NCBI GenBank assembly: GCA_002501285.1
Contig: DLSG01000097.1
Span: 5,208-14,494 of the forward strand
Source: Christensenella sp. UBA7868
Lineage (GTDB): Bacteria > Bacillota > Clostridia > Christensenellales > UBA1242
DNA length: 9,287 bases
Reading direction: 5' to 3'
In this document: positions 1 to 5,814 of the stretch, one piece after another
Position numbering within the stretch: the stretch's first letter is position 1
Layout: each line of letters starts with the position of its first letter
The notes under the pieces: model-generated
The model's input: the letters and a program-made list of their open reading frames with translations, nothing else
Databases searched by the model: none
Told to the model about the DNA's origin: nothing
Made by a program: the position numbers and the translations under genes

Positions 1-30
1 TTATCTTTAATTATCACAGTAAAAATTTAT

Positions 31-64
31 AAAAAAAAGATAGGACATTTCTCCTATCTTTTTT
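31..64 (-). terminator. Rho-independent terminator of the MPE operon
   Basis: A 13-bp perfect stem (33-45 pairs with 52-64) closes a 6-nt loop (46-51). Its core is GATAGGA/TCCTATC. On the minus strand the stem is followed by a run of Ts (31-38 read in reverse), so it fits as the end of the minus-strand transcript whose last gene stops at 105. The arms carry T runs on both strands, so it may also stop transcription arriving from the left on the plus strand. Confidence 0.85.
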
Positions 65-104
65 ATTAAAATAATCTTAAAAGTTTTTATTTTTTGTCAT
101 TAAA

Positions 105-770
105 CTAATTGTTGTCTGTTTTATTTTCTTCTTTTACATCAGTTTGTTCATCTAGTTTTTCTTCTTGTTTATGTTCAGAGTTCTCGTTAACTTCTTTAAC
201 TTCTTCGTTTTCTGATTTAACTTCTTGTTGCATATTCACTTGTGGTTTTTCGTCTTTAGGGCTTTCAACAATTTCGCCTTCAACAACATTTTGTTCACCA
301 GTCAAATCTGGTTTGTTAAACAACTCCATCATTTGTTTTTTCATTAATTCGTCTTTTTGTTTCTTTTTGTAAGCACCATAATAAGTAACAACACCAAGAA
401 CAGCGAAAATTGTTCCAACAATTATGTCTCTAACGAAAATTCCTGCAACTTGATTAAAAACCATAACAAATGCTTCCATTGCCTGACTTAAAGTATAGCC
501 ATAAGTAACTGCAACTGTAATTAAAATTGCAAGTAAACTTGAAATTATGTTCAAAATTAGAACCCACAAAAGTGTCCAAACAAAAGTAAGTGGTGTTATT
601 TTTGCAAATTTTGAATAAACTGCAAACATTCCAAAAGCGGTTACATACGCAATTATCGTAGCAAACCAGCCAAGTGAATACAAAAGACCCCAACCGATAC
701 TTCCTGCTAGCGCAATAAGAAATGAGAACAACAACGCTAGACCCAAATTTTGTTTTTTAGTATTTTCCAT
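105..770 (-). CDS. four-helix membrane protein with acidic C-terminal tail, function unknown
   Basis: A 221-residue protein with no recognised catalytic motif. Hydrophobic segments lie at about 10-32, 35-54, 62-89 and 112-131, so four membrane helices are likely, followed by a Lys-rich patch (135-146). Residues from about 155 to the end are a low-complexity, Glu/Lys/Asn/Gln-rich tail, probably disordered and cytosolic by the positive-inside rule. The helix pattern (small-residue-rich first helix, a GWGLLYSLGW turn, final hydrophobic helix then basic patch) resembles small four-helix proteins of unknown function common in clostridia; this is by-eye resemblance only. The start is supported by AGGAG at 776-780, 5 nt before ATG. 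It lies 61 nt after the zinc-ribbon gene with no terminator between and is the last gene before the hairpin at 31-64. It is therefore probably co-transcribed with the phosphoesterase genes and could be their membrane partner (inference). Confidence 0.8.
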   Translation of the reverse strand: MENTKKQNLGLALLFSFLIALAGSIGWGLLYSLGWFATIIAYVTAFGMFAVYSKFAKITPLTFVWTLLWVLILNIISSLLAILITVAVTYGYTLSQAMEAFVMVFNQVAGIFVRDIIVGTIFAVLGVVTYYGAYKKKQKDELMKKQMMELFNKPDLTGEQNVVEGEIVESPKDEKPQVNMQQEVKSENEEVKEVNENSEHKQEEKLDEQTDVKEENKTDNN

Positions 771-831
771 ACAATCTCCTTTTATTTATAATAACATTAT
801 TCGTTAAAATAATCAATTATTATACTAAATT

Positions 832-1050
832 TTATCTTTTGCTTAATTTTTTTGCAAGATTAGACAAAATATACAAACTTTTTGGGTCTTCAATTTCTCT
901 AACAAGCCCCGCAATCAAAACAAGTTGAGCATTAATCATTTTTTGCTCTTCAAGCATTTTTGCCGTTTCGGTTTGTGGAAGTGAGCAGTAAGGGCAAAAA
1001 TCAAAATTTTCATTTATTTCATTTTTACATTCTTCACAAAATTTTTTCAT
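832..1050 (-). CDS. small zinc-ribbon protein
   Basis: A 72-residue protein. The first 22 residues form a compact four-cysteine zinc ribbon: CEEC (Cys5, Cys8) and CPYC (Cys19, Cys22) with a 10-residue spacer, as in the zinc-ribbon/double-zinc-ribbon families found at the N-termini of many bacterial proteins. The rest (about 25-72) is predicted helical, with an amphipathic stretch and a basic C-terminus. There is no membrane segment or catalytic domain, so an adaptor or nucleic-acid/protein-binding role is likely, but the partner is unknown. It starts 5 nt after the stop of the preceding gene, with a GGATAGG ribosome binding site overlapping that gene's last codons, so the two are surely in one operon. 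The ribbon looks intact and the gene is not a fragment of a larger one as far as can be seen. Confidence 0.8.
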   Translation of the reverse strand: MKKFCEECKNEINENFDFCPYCSLPQTETAKMLEEQKMINAQLVLIAGLVREIEDPKSLYILSNLAKKLSKR

Positions 1051-1055
1051 ATTTC

Positions 1056-2234
1056 CTATCCTTTTTTAATTAACGATTTAACTTCTTCCATTTTTTTATT
1101 AAATTCGTTTGTGCAAATTTTAAACAAATAGTCAGTTTTTTTGTTTTCTTTATAAATCTCTTTTTCAAGGGTTAAACTGCTTGGATAAATATTATATCCA
1201 CCCTCTTGAATTGTTAATTCATTATCATTTTCAAGATAAACTGTAAAAACATTATAACCTTTTGGAGCCAAAATTTGAGTGTTGTTTTTTGAAGTTCTTA
1301 AATATTGTGATTGACCTGAAACATGGAATGTACTGTCATCTAATTTCCCACAATAGTTTCCGTTGCAAACAAACACGGAATCAACTGGAAGTGGACGATT
1401 TTTCTTGCTTGCGCTATCTTCTCCCCTTGCGGTTAAAGATTTATTGTTCATGCTTGTTTGAAGCCCTATTTGCGCCGAATATTGAGTTCTGTTTTTATTC
1501 TTTTTTACAACATTCAATGCCAAACTGCAACCACCATCAAGATAATGAAGCCTACAAATTTTACCATTTGAGTATCGGTCTTTAAGTTCTAAATAAACTT
1601 CTTCCAAAATATCTCGGTTAAGTTCTTTAATTATAAAGTTTTCTTGAAAACCACGCATTAAATAAATTTCTAAATCAAGACCTAATCTTTCGCCAAGAGT
1701 AAAGAACTTTTTAATATCTCGCATAAGTCTGTATTTTCTTTTATTTAATCCAAAATATAACGCTTTGTTGTTTTGAATACGTGCATTTTTTAGATATTTA
1801 AGTTGCCATTCTTCGCCAAGCAAATTTCCACCAAATATAACAGCAGTTTTCCCACAAGCATTAACATCACTTAAATTATTAATAATTTCTTCGTTTTTAC
1901 CGCTACAAATACCTTTTTGAGGATTGTCAATGTCAAAATAATTTGTAGAACAATAAAACACTAGGTTTAAACATTCATGATTTTTGTCAAGAGTTATTGT
2001 TTCACTGCTTACGACGTCACGTTTTTTCTTTAAAACTTCATTAACATAATCTTCAACAGACGCAGAATCTAAATTTTCTACTACATCATTTTTCGCAAGA
2101 TTTACTTTTGAAACCTTAAAGTTCTCTAAATATTGAGCATCTTTTTTTAAAAAGTTTTCTTCATAGAATTTTTCTAAAATATAATTTTCTTTAATAGGAT
2201 TTGTAAAAGGTCCTTTTTTGCCATAATCGCCCAT
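1056..2234 (-). CDS. probable degenerate (pseudoenzyme) paralogue of the adjacent metallophosphoesterase
   Basis: A 392-residue soluble protein not recognised by itself. By eye it aligns along most of its length with the intact MPE just upstream. Anchors: H-x-CL then STNYFD (96-101) opposite DLHFFD (65-70); FGGNL (134-138) opposite SGDTF; NK-x-L...LNKR (156-166) opposite NK-x-L...GNHD; IGLQT (256-260) opposite VTHGS; NGNYCGK (291-297) opposite TGHFHAD; and a shared EEVKSL near both C-termini. At each position the metal ligand is replaced: Asp to Ser96, His to Asn98, Asp to Asn137, His to Lys165, His to Leu258, His to Asn293, His to Cys295. It should therefore be catalytically dead and act as a structural or regulatory partner (inference). 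Its ATG shares one base with the MPE stop (TAATG), and a GAGGAGG site lies inside the MPE gene, so translation is coupled. The reading frame is long and intact, which argues against a decaying pseudogene. The homology is a manual alignment; an unrelated fold remains possible. Confidence 0.72.
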   Translation of the reverse strand: MGDYGKKGPFTNPIKENYILEKFYEENFLKKDAQYLENFKVSKVNLAKNDVVENLDSASVEDYVNEVLKKKRDVVSSETITLDKNHECLNLVFYCSTNYFDIDNPQKGICSGKNEEIINNLSDVNACGKTAVIFGGNLLGEEWQLKYLKNARIQNNKALYFGLNKRKYRLMRDIKKFFTLGERLGLDLEIYLMRGFQENFIIKELNRDILEEVYLELKDRYSNGKICRLHYLDGGCSLALNVVKKNKNRTQYSAQIGLQTSMNNKSLTARGEDSASKKNRPLPVDSVFVCNGNYCGKLDDSTFHVSGQSQYLRTSKNNTQILAPKGYNVFTVYLENDNELTIQEGGYNIYPSSLTLEKEIYKENKKTDYLFKICTNEFNKKMEEVKSLIKKG

Positions 2235-2253
2235 TATAAACTTTTAACCTCCT
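2232..2253 (-). promoter_or_regulatory. translational coupling site between the MPE gene and its paralogue
   Basis: On the minus strand the MPE stop and the next start form TAATG (2236-2232). GAGGAGG (2253-2247) sits inside the last MPE codons, encoding its terminal EEVKSL. The 12-nt gap to the ATG is slightly long. A terminating ribosome would be placed directly on the next start, favouring near-equal synthesis of the two proteins. Confidence 0.7.
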
Positions 2254-3364
2254 CTTTAAATTTTTCAATATCTTTTAATAAGTCGTCAAAGTTGAAAGTT
2301 TTTGAATCTATGTAACTTTGCAAATTTTCTTCTAAATTTTGTGGTTCCAAGTAAGCATTCATATATGTTTTTGCAGGAGTAGAAAGTTCATCTTTCATTT
2401 TCTTCAAAACTGGGAATTTATTTACTTTCCAAATTACTGGACTTTCTGTAAAACGATTCTCTTTGTTAAAATAAGGATTTTTTATAAAACTAATATCAAA
2501 TGCGTTAATGTTTGTTATTGTTGTGTCAATATTGTACGCAGTTGTAAACTCACTATCTCCTTGCATAGCAGGACCGCTTTCAATAACAAGTTCTTGTGTT
2601 TTTGTTGAAACAAGTTTTCCGTTTTTGAAAACTGGAACTTCAACCAAATGTCTGCCATTTACATCAGCATGAAAATGACCTGTTAAAACCAAATTTGGAT
2701 AAACGCCAAAGCGTGAGCAAATTGTTTCACATTTATTTTTTATAATATCAAGACTTGATGCTTTTGTGCTTGATTTTCCACTTCCGTGAGTTACAAAAAT
2801 AGTGAAAGGATTTCCGTTTACATCAATTTTTAAAAGTGCATTATATTGAAAATATTGTACACCAATAGCACTTAAAACATTGCTTGTTAAACTAATGTTT
2901 GTGTCACGATTTCTAGCACCTTGTTCGCCGTCATGATTTCCACCAACGCCAAACAAAATTTTGTTACTTATTTGCTTTAACAAATGTTTTCCAAGTATTG
3001 TGGCATTTTGGTTGTTAAGTTTGCTTACATGTGCGTTAGACGCACCACTTAATGTGCTAACAGTGAAAGTATCCCCACTTAAAATACCATAAGCGTTTGA
3101 TGTGTTTTTCAAAAAGTTGCTTGCAATATCAAATCTTTTTTTGCTCATGCCTTGGTCAAAAAAGTGAAGGTCGGCAAGGTTTAATAAACAGATATGCGAA
3201 AAATCTTCAAATTTAAGTTCGGCATAAGATAGCACTTCTGGGTCAAAAGCATCACTTTCAGCAACAGTGGAAGCAAAATTTAGTGCCAAATTATGTCTTT
3301 TTTGGTCGATAGAAAGATTTTTGATATTTGCACTTTCTCGTATTTCAGTTTTTCTTTTATTCAT
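2234..3364 (-). CDS. calcineurin-like metallophosphoesterase
   Basis: A 376-residue, apparently cytosolic two-metal phosphoesterase. All five family motifs are present in order: ADLH (Asp65, His67), SGDTF (Asp98), GGNHDGE (Asn143, His144), VTHG (His193) and GHFH (His230, His232). These supply the metal-binding and catalytic residues of calcineurin-like enzymes such as Mre11/SbcD nucleases, phosphodiesterases and phage phosphoesterases. The stretch THGSGKSS...LTGHFHAD recalls the phage-type branch, but the substrate cannot be told from sequence. About 55 residues precede motif I and about 140 follow the last motif, ending in a charged helix, so it is longer than a minimal catalytic core. No SbcC/Rad50-like partner is adjacent, which argues against SbcD. 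The start is fixed by AGGAG (3370-3374) 5 nt before ATG, about 20 nt downstream of the predicted transcription start. It is the first gene of the operon; the next gene is its apparent inactive paralogue. Confidence 0.92.
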   Translation of the reverse strand: MNKRKTEIRESANIKNLSIDQKRHNLALNFASTVAESDAFDPEVLSYAELKFEDFSHICLLNLADLHFFDQGMSKKRFDIASNFLKNTSNAYGILSGDTFTVSTLSGASNAHVSKLNNQNATILGKHLLKQISNKILFGVGGNHDGEQGARNRDTNISLTSNVLSAIGVQYFQYNALLKIDVNGNPFTIFVTHGSGKSSTKASSLDIIKNKCETICSRFGVYPNLVLTGHFHADVNGRHLVEVPVFKNGKLVSTKTQELVIESGPAMQGDSEFTTAYNIDTTITNINAFDISFIKNPYFNKENRFTESPVIWKVNKFPVLKKMKDELSTPAKTYMNAYLEPQNLEENLQSYIDSKTFNFDDLLKDIEKFKEEVKSL

Positions 3365-3391
3365 AAAATCTCCTTATTTTCTATATGAATA

Positions 3392-3420
3392 AGTCTATAA
3401 CAATTAGCGCTCATTGTCAA
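3392..3420 (-). promoter_or_regulatory. sigma-A-type promoter of the MPE operon
   Basis: A perfect -35 TTGACA (3420-3415) is separated by exactly 17 bp from a -10 TAGACT (3397-3392, four of six consensus matches). Transcription would start near 3385, giving a leader of about 20 nt before the MPE start. The spacer is almost filled by a palindrome, described separately. Confidence 0.75.
3400..3417. promoter_or_regulatory. candidate operator: 18-bp near-perfect palindrome
   Basis: ACAATTAGCGCTCATTGT is symmetric at eight of nine base pairs (only 3405/3412 mismatch) and has a GC-rich AGCGCT centre unusual for this AT-rich DNA. It lies between the -35 and -10 of the MPE operon promoter and overlaps the last three bases of the -35, where a dimeric repressor would block RNA polymerase. 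One half (TTAGCGCTC) differs from a CIRCE half-site by one base, but the CIRCE second half at its usual spacing is absent. Confidence 0.5.
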
Positions 3421-3550
3421 TACCAAAAATTAAATTTAACTTTAAAAATTTGCTTTATAATAAAATTTATTTAATATCTTTATTTCTTTTTAATCTATTT
3501 ATTTTCTTCAAATTAAAAATCGCAAAAATGAAATTAAAATGTAAAACAAT

Positions 3551-3580
3551 AAAACAAAAAAACTGCAATTTGCAGTTTTT
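3551..3580 (-). terminator. Rho-independent terminator after the coiled-coil membrane gene
   Basis: A 10-bp perfect stem (3558-3567 with 3571-3580) with core CTGCA/TGCAG has a 3-nt loop. On the minus strand it is followed by a T-rich run (3562-3551 in reverse). The stop codon of the gene (3581-3579) overlaps the foot of the stem. It separates this gene from the MPE operon. Beyond it, 3421-3550 is AT-rich DNA in which I see no gene. Confidence 0.85.
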
Positions 3581-4190
3581 ATAATGTTTTTTCGTGATTT
3601 TCAGTTTTTACAACTTTTTTAGTTATTATCTTTTTAGTTTTGTTTTGTTTTAAACTTTTTTCTTCCTCTTCTTTTTCTTCTTTAATAACAACATCTAATG
3701 CTTTTAAAAATTTTGCTTTCTTTTGTGAAAGTTCATTAAATTGTTTGTCATATTTTTCTGCTTCTAGTTTTAAATCAGAATTAATCACCAAATCTAATTT
3801 ATCTTCAGCAAAAATTTGATCTCTTTCAAGTTTGTTTTTTCTTTTTGCTTCACGTGCTGTAACTGCAAAACAAACAGCAGACGATAAACTAAACCCAGCA
3901 AGTAACGCTAGTTCTAAATAACTAGCAAAACCAGTTCCTAGTTTAAACCCGCCTAAAATCATTGCAACAACTGTTAAGGCTCCAAAAAAGATTGAAGTTC
4001 CACCAACAACTAAACTTCTAAACATAGAAACTTTTTTGTCGTTAATGCTTTCCTTAATTTCTCTAACTTTTTCTCTAGCAGCAATCTTTTCATCATTATA
4101 TTGTTTTTTGGTTTGTTTTAATTTAGATTCAACCAAACTTTGTTCTTCATTTATTTCTTTAATTTTGTCTAATATTTCTTCTTTATTCAT
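3579..4190 (-). CDS. two-helix membrane protein with flanking coiled coils, function unknown
   Basis: A 203-residue protein from the preferred start. Residues 1-55 are a charged Glu/Lys-rich helix likely to form a coiled coil. Two hydrophobic segments at about 57-80 and 89-111 form a membrane hairpin with a short Gly-rich turn. Residues 112-170 are again helical and charged, and the tail (170-203) is Lys/Glu-rich. Both ends are probably cytosolic. No enzymatic motif is visible. An ATG at 4238 would add 16 residues, but I chose 4190. It has AGGAG (4200-4196) 5 nt upstream, while the 4238 start would lie in the -35 of a good promoter and has no ribosome binding site. It sits 80 nt downstream of hisS, has its own promoter and ends in a strong terminator, so it can be a single-gene unit, with some read-through from hisS possible. 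A scaffold or membrane-shaping role is conceivable but nothing proves it. Confidence 0.75.
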   Translation of the reverse strand: MNKEEILDKIKEINEEQSLVESKLKQTKKQYNDEKIAAREKVREIKESINDKKVSMFRSLVVGGTSIFFGALTVVAMILGGFKLGTGFASYLELALLAGFSLSSAVCFAVTAREAKRKNKLERDQIFAEDKLDLVINSDLKLEAEKYDKQFNELSQKKAKFLKALDVVIKEEKEEEEKSLKQNKTKKIITKKVVKTENHEKTL

Positions 4191-4209
4191 AATAACTCCT
4201 AATAACAAT

Positions 4210-4238
4210 AATTTATCACCAAAATGTAGTTTTGTCAA
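4210..4238 (-). promoter_or_regulatory. promoter of the coiled-coil membrane gene
   Basis: A perfect -35 TTGACA (4238-4233) is followed 17 bp later by -10 TAAATT (4215-4210), preceded by TGA, giving an extended -10 (TGnTAAATT). Transcription would begin near 4203, very close to the AGGAG at 4200-4196, so the leader is extremely short. Its position also excludes the longer start at 4238. Confidence 0.65.
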
Positions 4239-4270
4239 TAGGGAATTTATGCGTAAAACACTAAATTTTG

Positions 4271-5488
4271 TTATTTTGCCTCAAAAAATTTAATTTCATC
4301 AGAATCTTCATAACAAAATCCTGCAAAATTTAAACTTTCAAGTTTATCTAAAAATTTCCCAAGTTTTTTAGGACTAGAAATTAAACTGCAATCATAATCT
4401 TCTCTTAATTTTTCTGCAAAAGCAAATCTTTCATTATAATTTGTTTCGTTAAATAAAACAGCAATTTTTTTACGTCCCGAAAAATTTATACCATTTTCTA
4501 AAAGCAATCCGAAAATTCTTTCAAATCCAATTGAAAATCCAACAGCAGGAACGGCTTCGCCTGTAAACTTTTTAACCATGTTGTCATATCTTCCACCACC
4601 ACCAAGTGCTGAACCAAATTTATCGGAATAAATTTCAAATACACAACCAGTATAATAACTTTGTCCACGAACAAGCGAACTATCAAACTCAACATTAATT
4701 TGATTTTCACTTAACTCTTTCACTTTTTCTATTATAAAATCAACATCTTTTTTACCATCAAATTGGTTAAAATCAAAACTATCTTTATGTTTTAAAAATT
4801 CTATAAAGTTTTTGTTTGCGGTTTCATTATCCACACTTTCGTCTAACTCTTCAATCAAACTTTCCAAACTCATTTTGTCAAGTTTATCGTAAATAATACA
4901 AACTTTCGTTAGTTCTTCATCTTTATAGCCAAAACTTTTAAGCATATCATTTAAAAGTTTTCGGCTGTTGACTTTAATTTTAAAATCGTTAAAGCCAAGA
5001 TTATTTAATGCCTTGCTTGTAACATAAATCAATTCAACTTCACTGTATAAACTAGAATCCCCAAAAATATCTATATCGCATTGATAAAATTCACGAAGTC
5101 GTCCGTTTTGTGGGCGCTCTGCCCTATAAGCCCTGTCTATTTGAATTGCTTTAAAAGGTTTTGGCAAATTTTCTTTATTTCCTGCATAAAATCGTGCTAG
5201 CGGAACAGTTAAGTCGTATCTTAACCCCAAATCTGCAAGGCTATCAAATTCTTTGTTTTCTAACGCCTTGTCAAGTTTGTCACCTCTTTTTAAAATTTTG
5301 AATATAAGTTTAAGATTATCTCCGCCTTCACTTGATTGTAAATTTGAAATATCTTCAATTATTGGAGTGGAAATCTTTTCATAACCATATTTTTTATAAG
5401 TGTTTTCTATTATTTCTTTCATTTTTGTTCGGATAATTTCTTCTTTTGGCGAATAATCTTTTGTGCCTTTAACTGGTTGTAATTTCAT
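4271..5488 (-). CDS. hisS: histidyl-tRNA synthetase
   Basis: Charges tRNA-His with histidine as a class II synthetase homodimer in the cytosol. Class II motif 1 lies at the N-terminus (PVKGTKDYSP, 5-14). RYDLTVPLARF (90-100) and RAERPQNGRLREFYQCD (122-138) form the motif 2 region. The His-specific motif is RGQSYYTG (274-281), containing the key Arg274. GGGGRYD (296-302) and GFSIGFER (317-324) form motif 3. The His-specific motif and complete core separate it from HisZ. The REFYQCDIDIFG form is that of the branch including eukaryotic and Bacteroidetes enzymes rather than the E. coli RQFHQ form. At 405 residues it is slightly short: the anticodon-binding domain (about 338-405) ends early, lacking the usual last strand and helix. 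AGGAG (5498-5494) lies 5 nt before the ATG. It is transcribed from an extended -10 promoter with a leader of about 20 nt. Confidence 0.95.
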   Translation of the reverse strand: MKLQPVKGTKDYSPKEEIIRTKMKEIIENTYKKYGYEKISTPIIEDISNLQSSEGGDNLKLIFKILKRGDKLDKALENKEFDSLADLGLRYDLTVPLARFYAGNKENLPKPFKAIQIDRAYRAERPQNGRLREFYQCDIDIFGDSSLYSEVELIYVTSKALNNLGFNDFKIKVNSRKLLNDMLKSFGYKDEELTKVCIIYDKLDKMSLESLIEELDESVDNETANKNFIEFLKHKDSFDFNQFDGKKDVDFIIEKVKELSENQINVEFDSSLVRGQSYYTGCVFEIYSDKFGSALGGGGRYDNMVKKFTGEAVPAVGFSIGFERIFGLLLENGINFSGRKKIAVLFNETNYNERFAFAEKLREDYDCSLISSPKKLGKFLDKLESLNFAGFCYEDSDEIKFFEAK

Positions 5489-5514
5489 AATAACTCCTAT
5501 TTTTATTTTGAAAA

Positions 5515-5543
5515 ATTATAACATAATAACCACTGTTTTGCAA
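5515..5543 (-). promoter_or_regulatory. hisS promoter
   Basis: A perfect -10 TATAAT (5520-5515) preceded by TGT makes an extended -10. The -35 TTGCAA (5543-5538) is 17 bp upstream. Transcription should start near 5508, about 20 nt before the ATG, leaving no room for a T-box leader. An inverted repeat, TTTTGC-AA-GCAAAA (5536-5549), covers the -35. Confidence 0.75.
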
Positions 5544-5577
5544 GCAAAAGCATAAAACTTTTGTGATTAAAAAATAA

Positions 5578-5608
5578 GTTAAAAATTCGTTAAATGTTCG
5601 TTAAAATG
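5578..5608. repeat. three GTTAAA direct repeats at exact 11-bp spacing
   Basis: GTTAAA begins at 5578, 5589 and 5600. The last two copies extend to TTCGTTAAA(A)TG in direct tandem (5586-5596 and 5597-5608). A weaker GATTAAA lies at 5565. The array ends just upstream of where the -35 of the exporter promoter should be, and that -35 is poor. Direct repeats at 11-bp phase are how OmpR/PhoB-family response regulators commonly bind, so this is a candidate activator site (inference). Confidence 0.5.
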
Positions 5609-5629
5609 TTTTTTTAAATATAAAATATA

Positions 5630-5638
5630 TGATATAAT
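5630..5638 (+). promoter_or_regulatory. extended -10 promoter of the ABC exporter operon
   Basis: TGATATAAT gives a perfect TATAAT (5633-5638) with an extended TGn. The -35 position (about 5610-5615) is only a T run, so activation from the upstream repeats, or reliance on the extended -10, is expected. Start would be near 5645, leaving a leader of about 170 nt. Apart from the repeats, promoters and hairpins listed, I see no gene in 5489-5814. Confidence 0.6.
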
Positions 5639-5682
5639 TTATCTAATTTTTAAATAAATAATATACAAAAAAATTAAAAAAC

Positions 5683-5745
5683 AAATTTGTAAATTAAAAA
5701 TGCTTTAATTTTTATTTTTAAAGCATAAAATTTATGTGCAAATTT
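5683..5745 (+). other. nested inverted repeats in the exporter leader
   Basis: An inner 9-bp perfect stem, ATGCTTTAA (5700-5708) with TTAAAGCAT (5718-5726), is flanked by an outer 7-bp pair, AAATTTG (5683-5689) with CAAATTT (5739-5745). On the plus strand there is no T run after it, so it is not a plus-strand terminator. It could structure the leader RNA. AT-rich DNA makes such repeats fairly likely by chance. Confidence 0.35.
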
Positions 5746-5765
5746 ATAAAATAAAATTAACAACA

Positions 5766-5791
5766 TTTTGATTTTATCAAAAAATTTTTTT
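5766..5791 (+). terminator. attenuator-like hairpin before the exporter genes
   Basis: TTTTGAT (5766-5772) pairs perfectly with ATCAAAA (5776-5782) over a 3-nt loop, followed by AA and seven Ts (5785-5791). This is terminator shape, on the coding strand and inside the leader, only 12 nt before the AAAGGAG of the first exporter gene. The stem has one G-C pair, so it is weak at best. Confidence 0.3.
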
Positions 5792-5814
5792 GTGAAAAAA
5801 ATAAAGGAGAAAAA

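Noticed and set aside
800..810. TTCGTTAAAAT, identical to 11 bases of the repeat array at 5597-5607
   Set aside because: A single copy without the 11-bp phased partners and downstream of the nearest promoter, so probably chance in AT-rich DNA.
819..824. TATAAT on the minus strand upstream of the four-helix membrane gene
   Set aside because: The hexamer is perfect, but the position 17 bp upstream reads ATTAAG, a poor -35, and there is no TGn extension. In AT-rich DNA this hexamer is common, so the gene is treated as part of the operon.
1056..2234. The 392-residue protein as a decaying pseudogene
   Set aside because: The frame is uninterrupted, has a ribosome binding site and a coupled start, and sits between two intact genes; loss of ligands with retention of the frame fits a maintained pseudoenzyme better.
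2234..3364. Assignment of the MPE as SbcD/Mre11
   Set aside because: No SbcC/Rad50 ATPase gene is adjacent, and the sequence around the motifs is not distinctive for SbcD; only the general family is supported.
3404..3412. CIRCE-like half site (TTAGCGCTC) suggesting HrcA heat-shock control
   Set aside because: The second half (GAGTGCTAA) is missing at the required 9-bp spacing; the sequence is better explained by the 18-bp palindrome.
3456..3461. TATAAT on the plus strand in the gap between the MPE operon and the coiled-coil gene
   Set aside because: No -35 at a fitting distance and no plus-strand gene downstream; any transcript would run antisense to the coiled-coil gene.
5700..5726. Inner leader hairpin as a minus-strand terminator
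   Set aside because: It is followed by Ts on the minus strand, but no minus-strand gene ends there; hisS starts downstream of it, from its own promoter.
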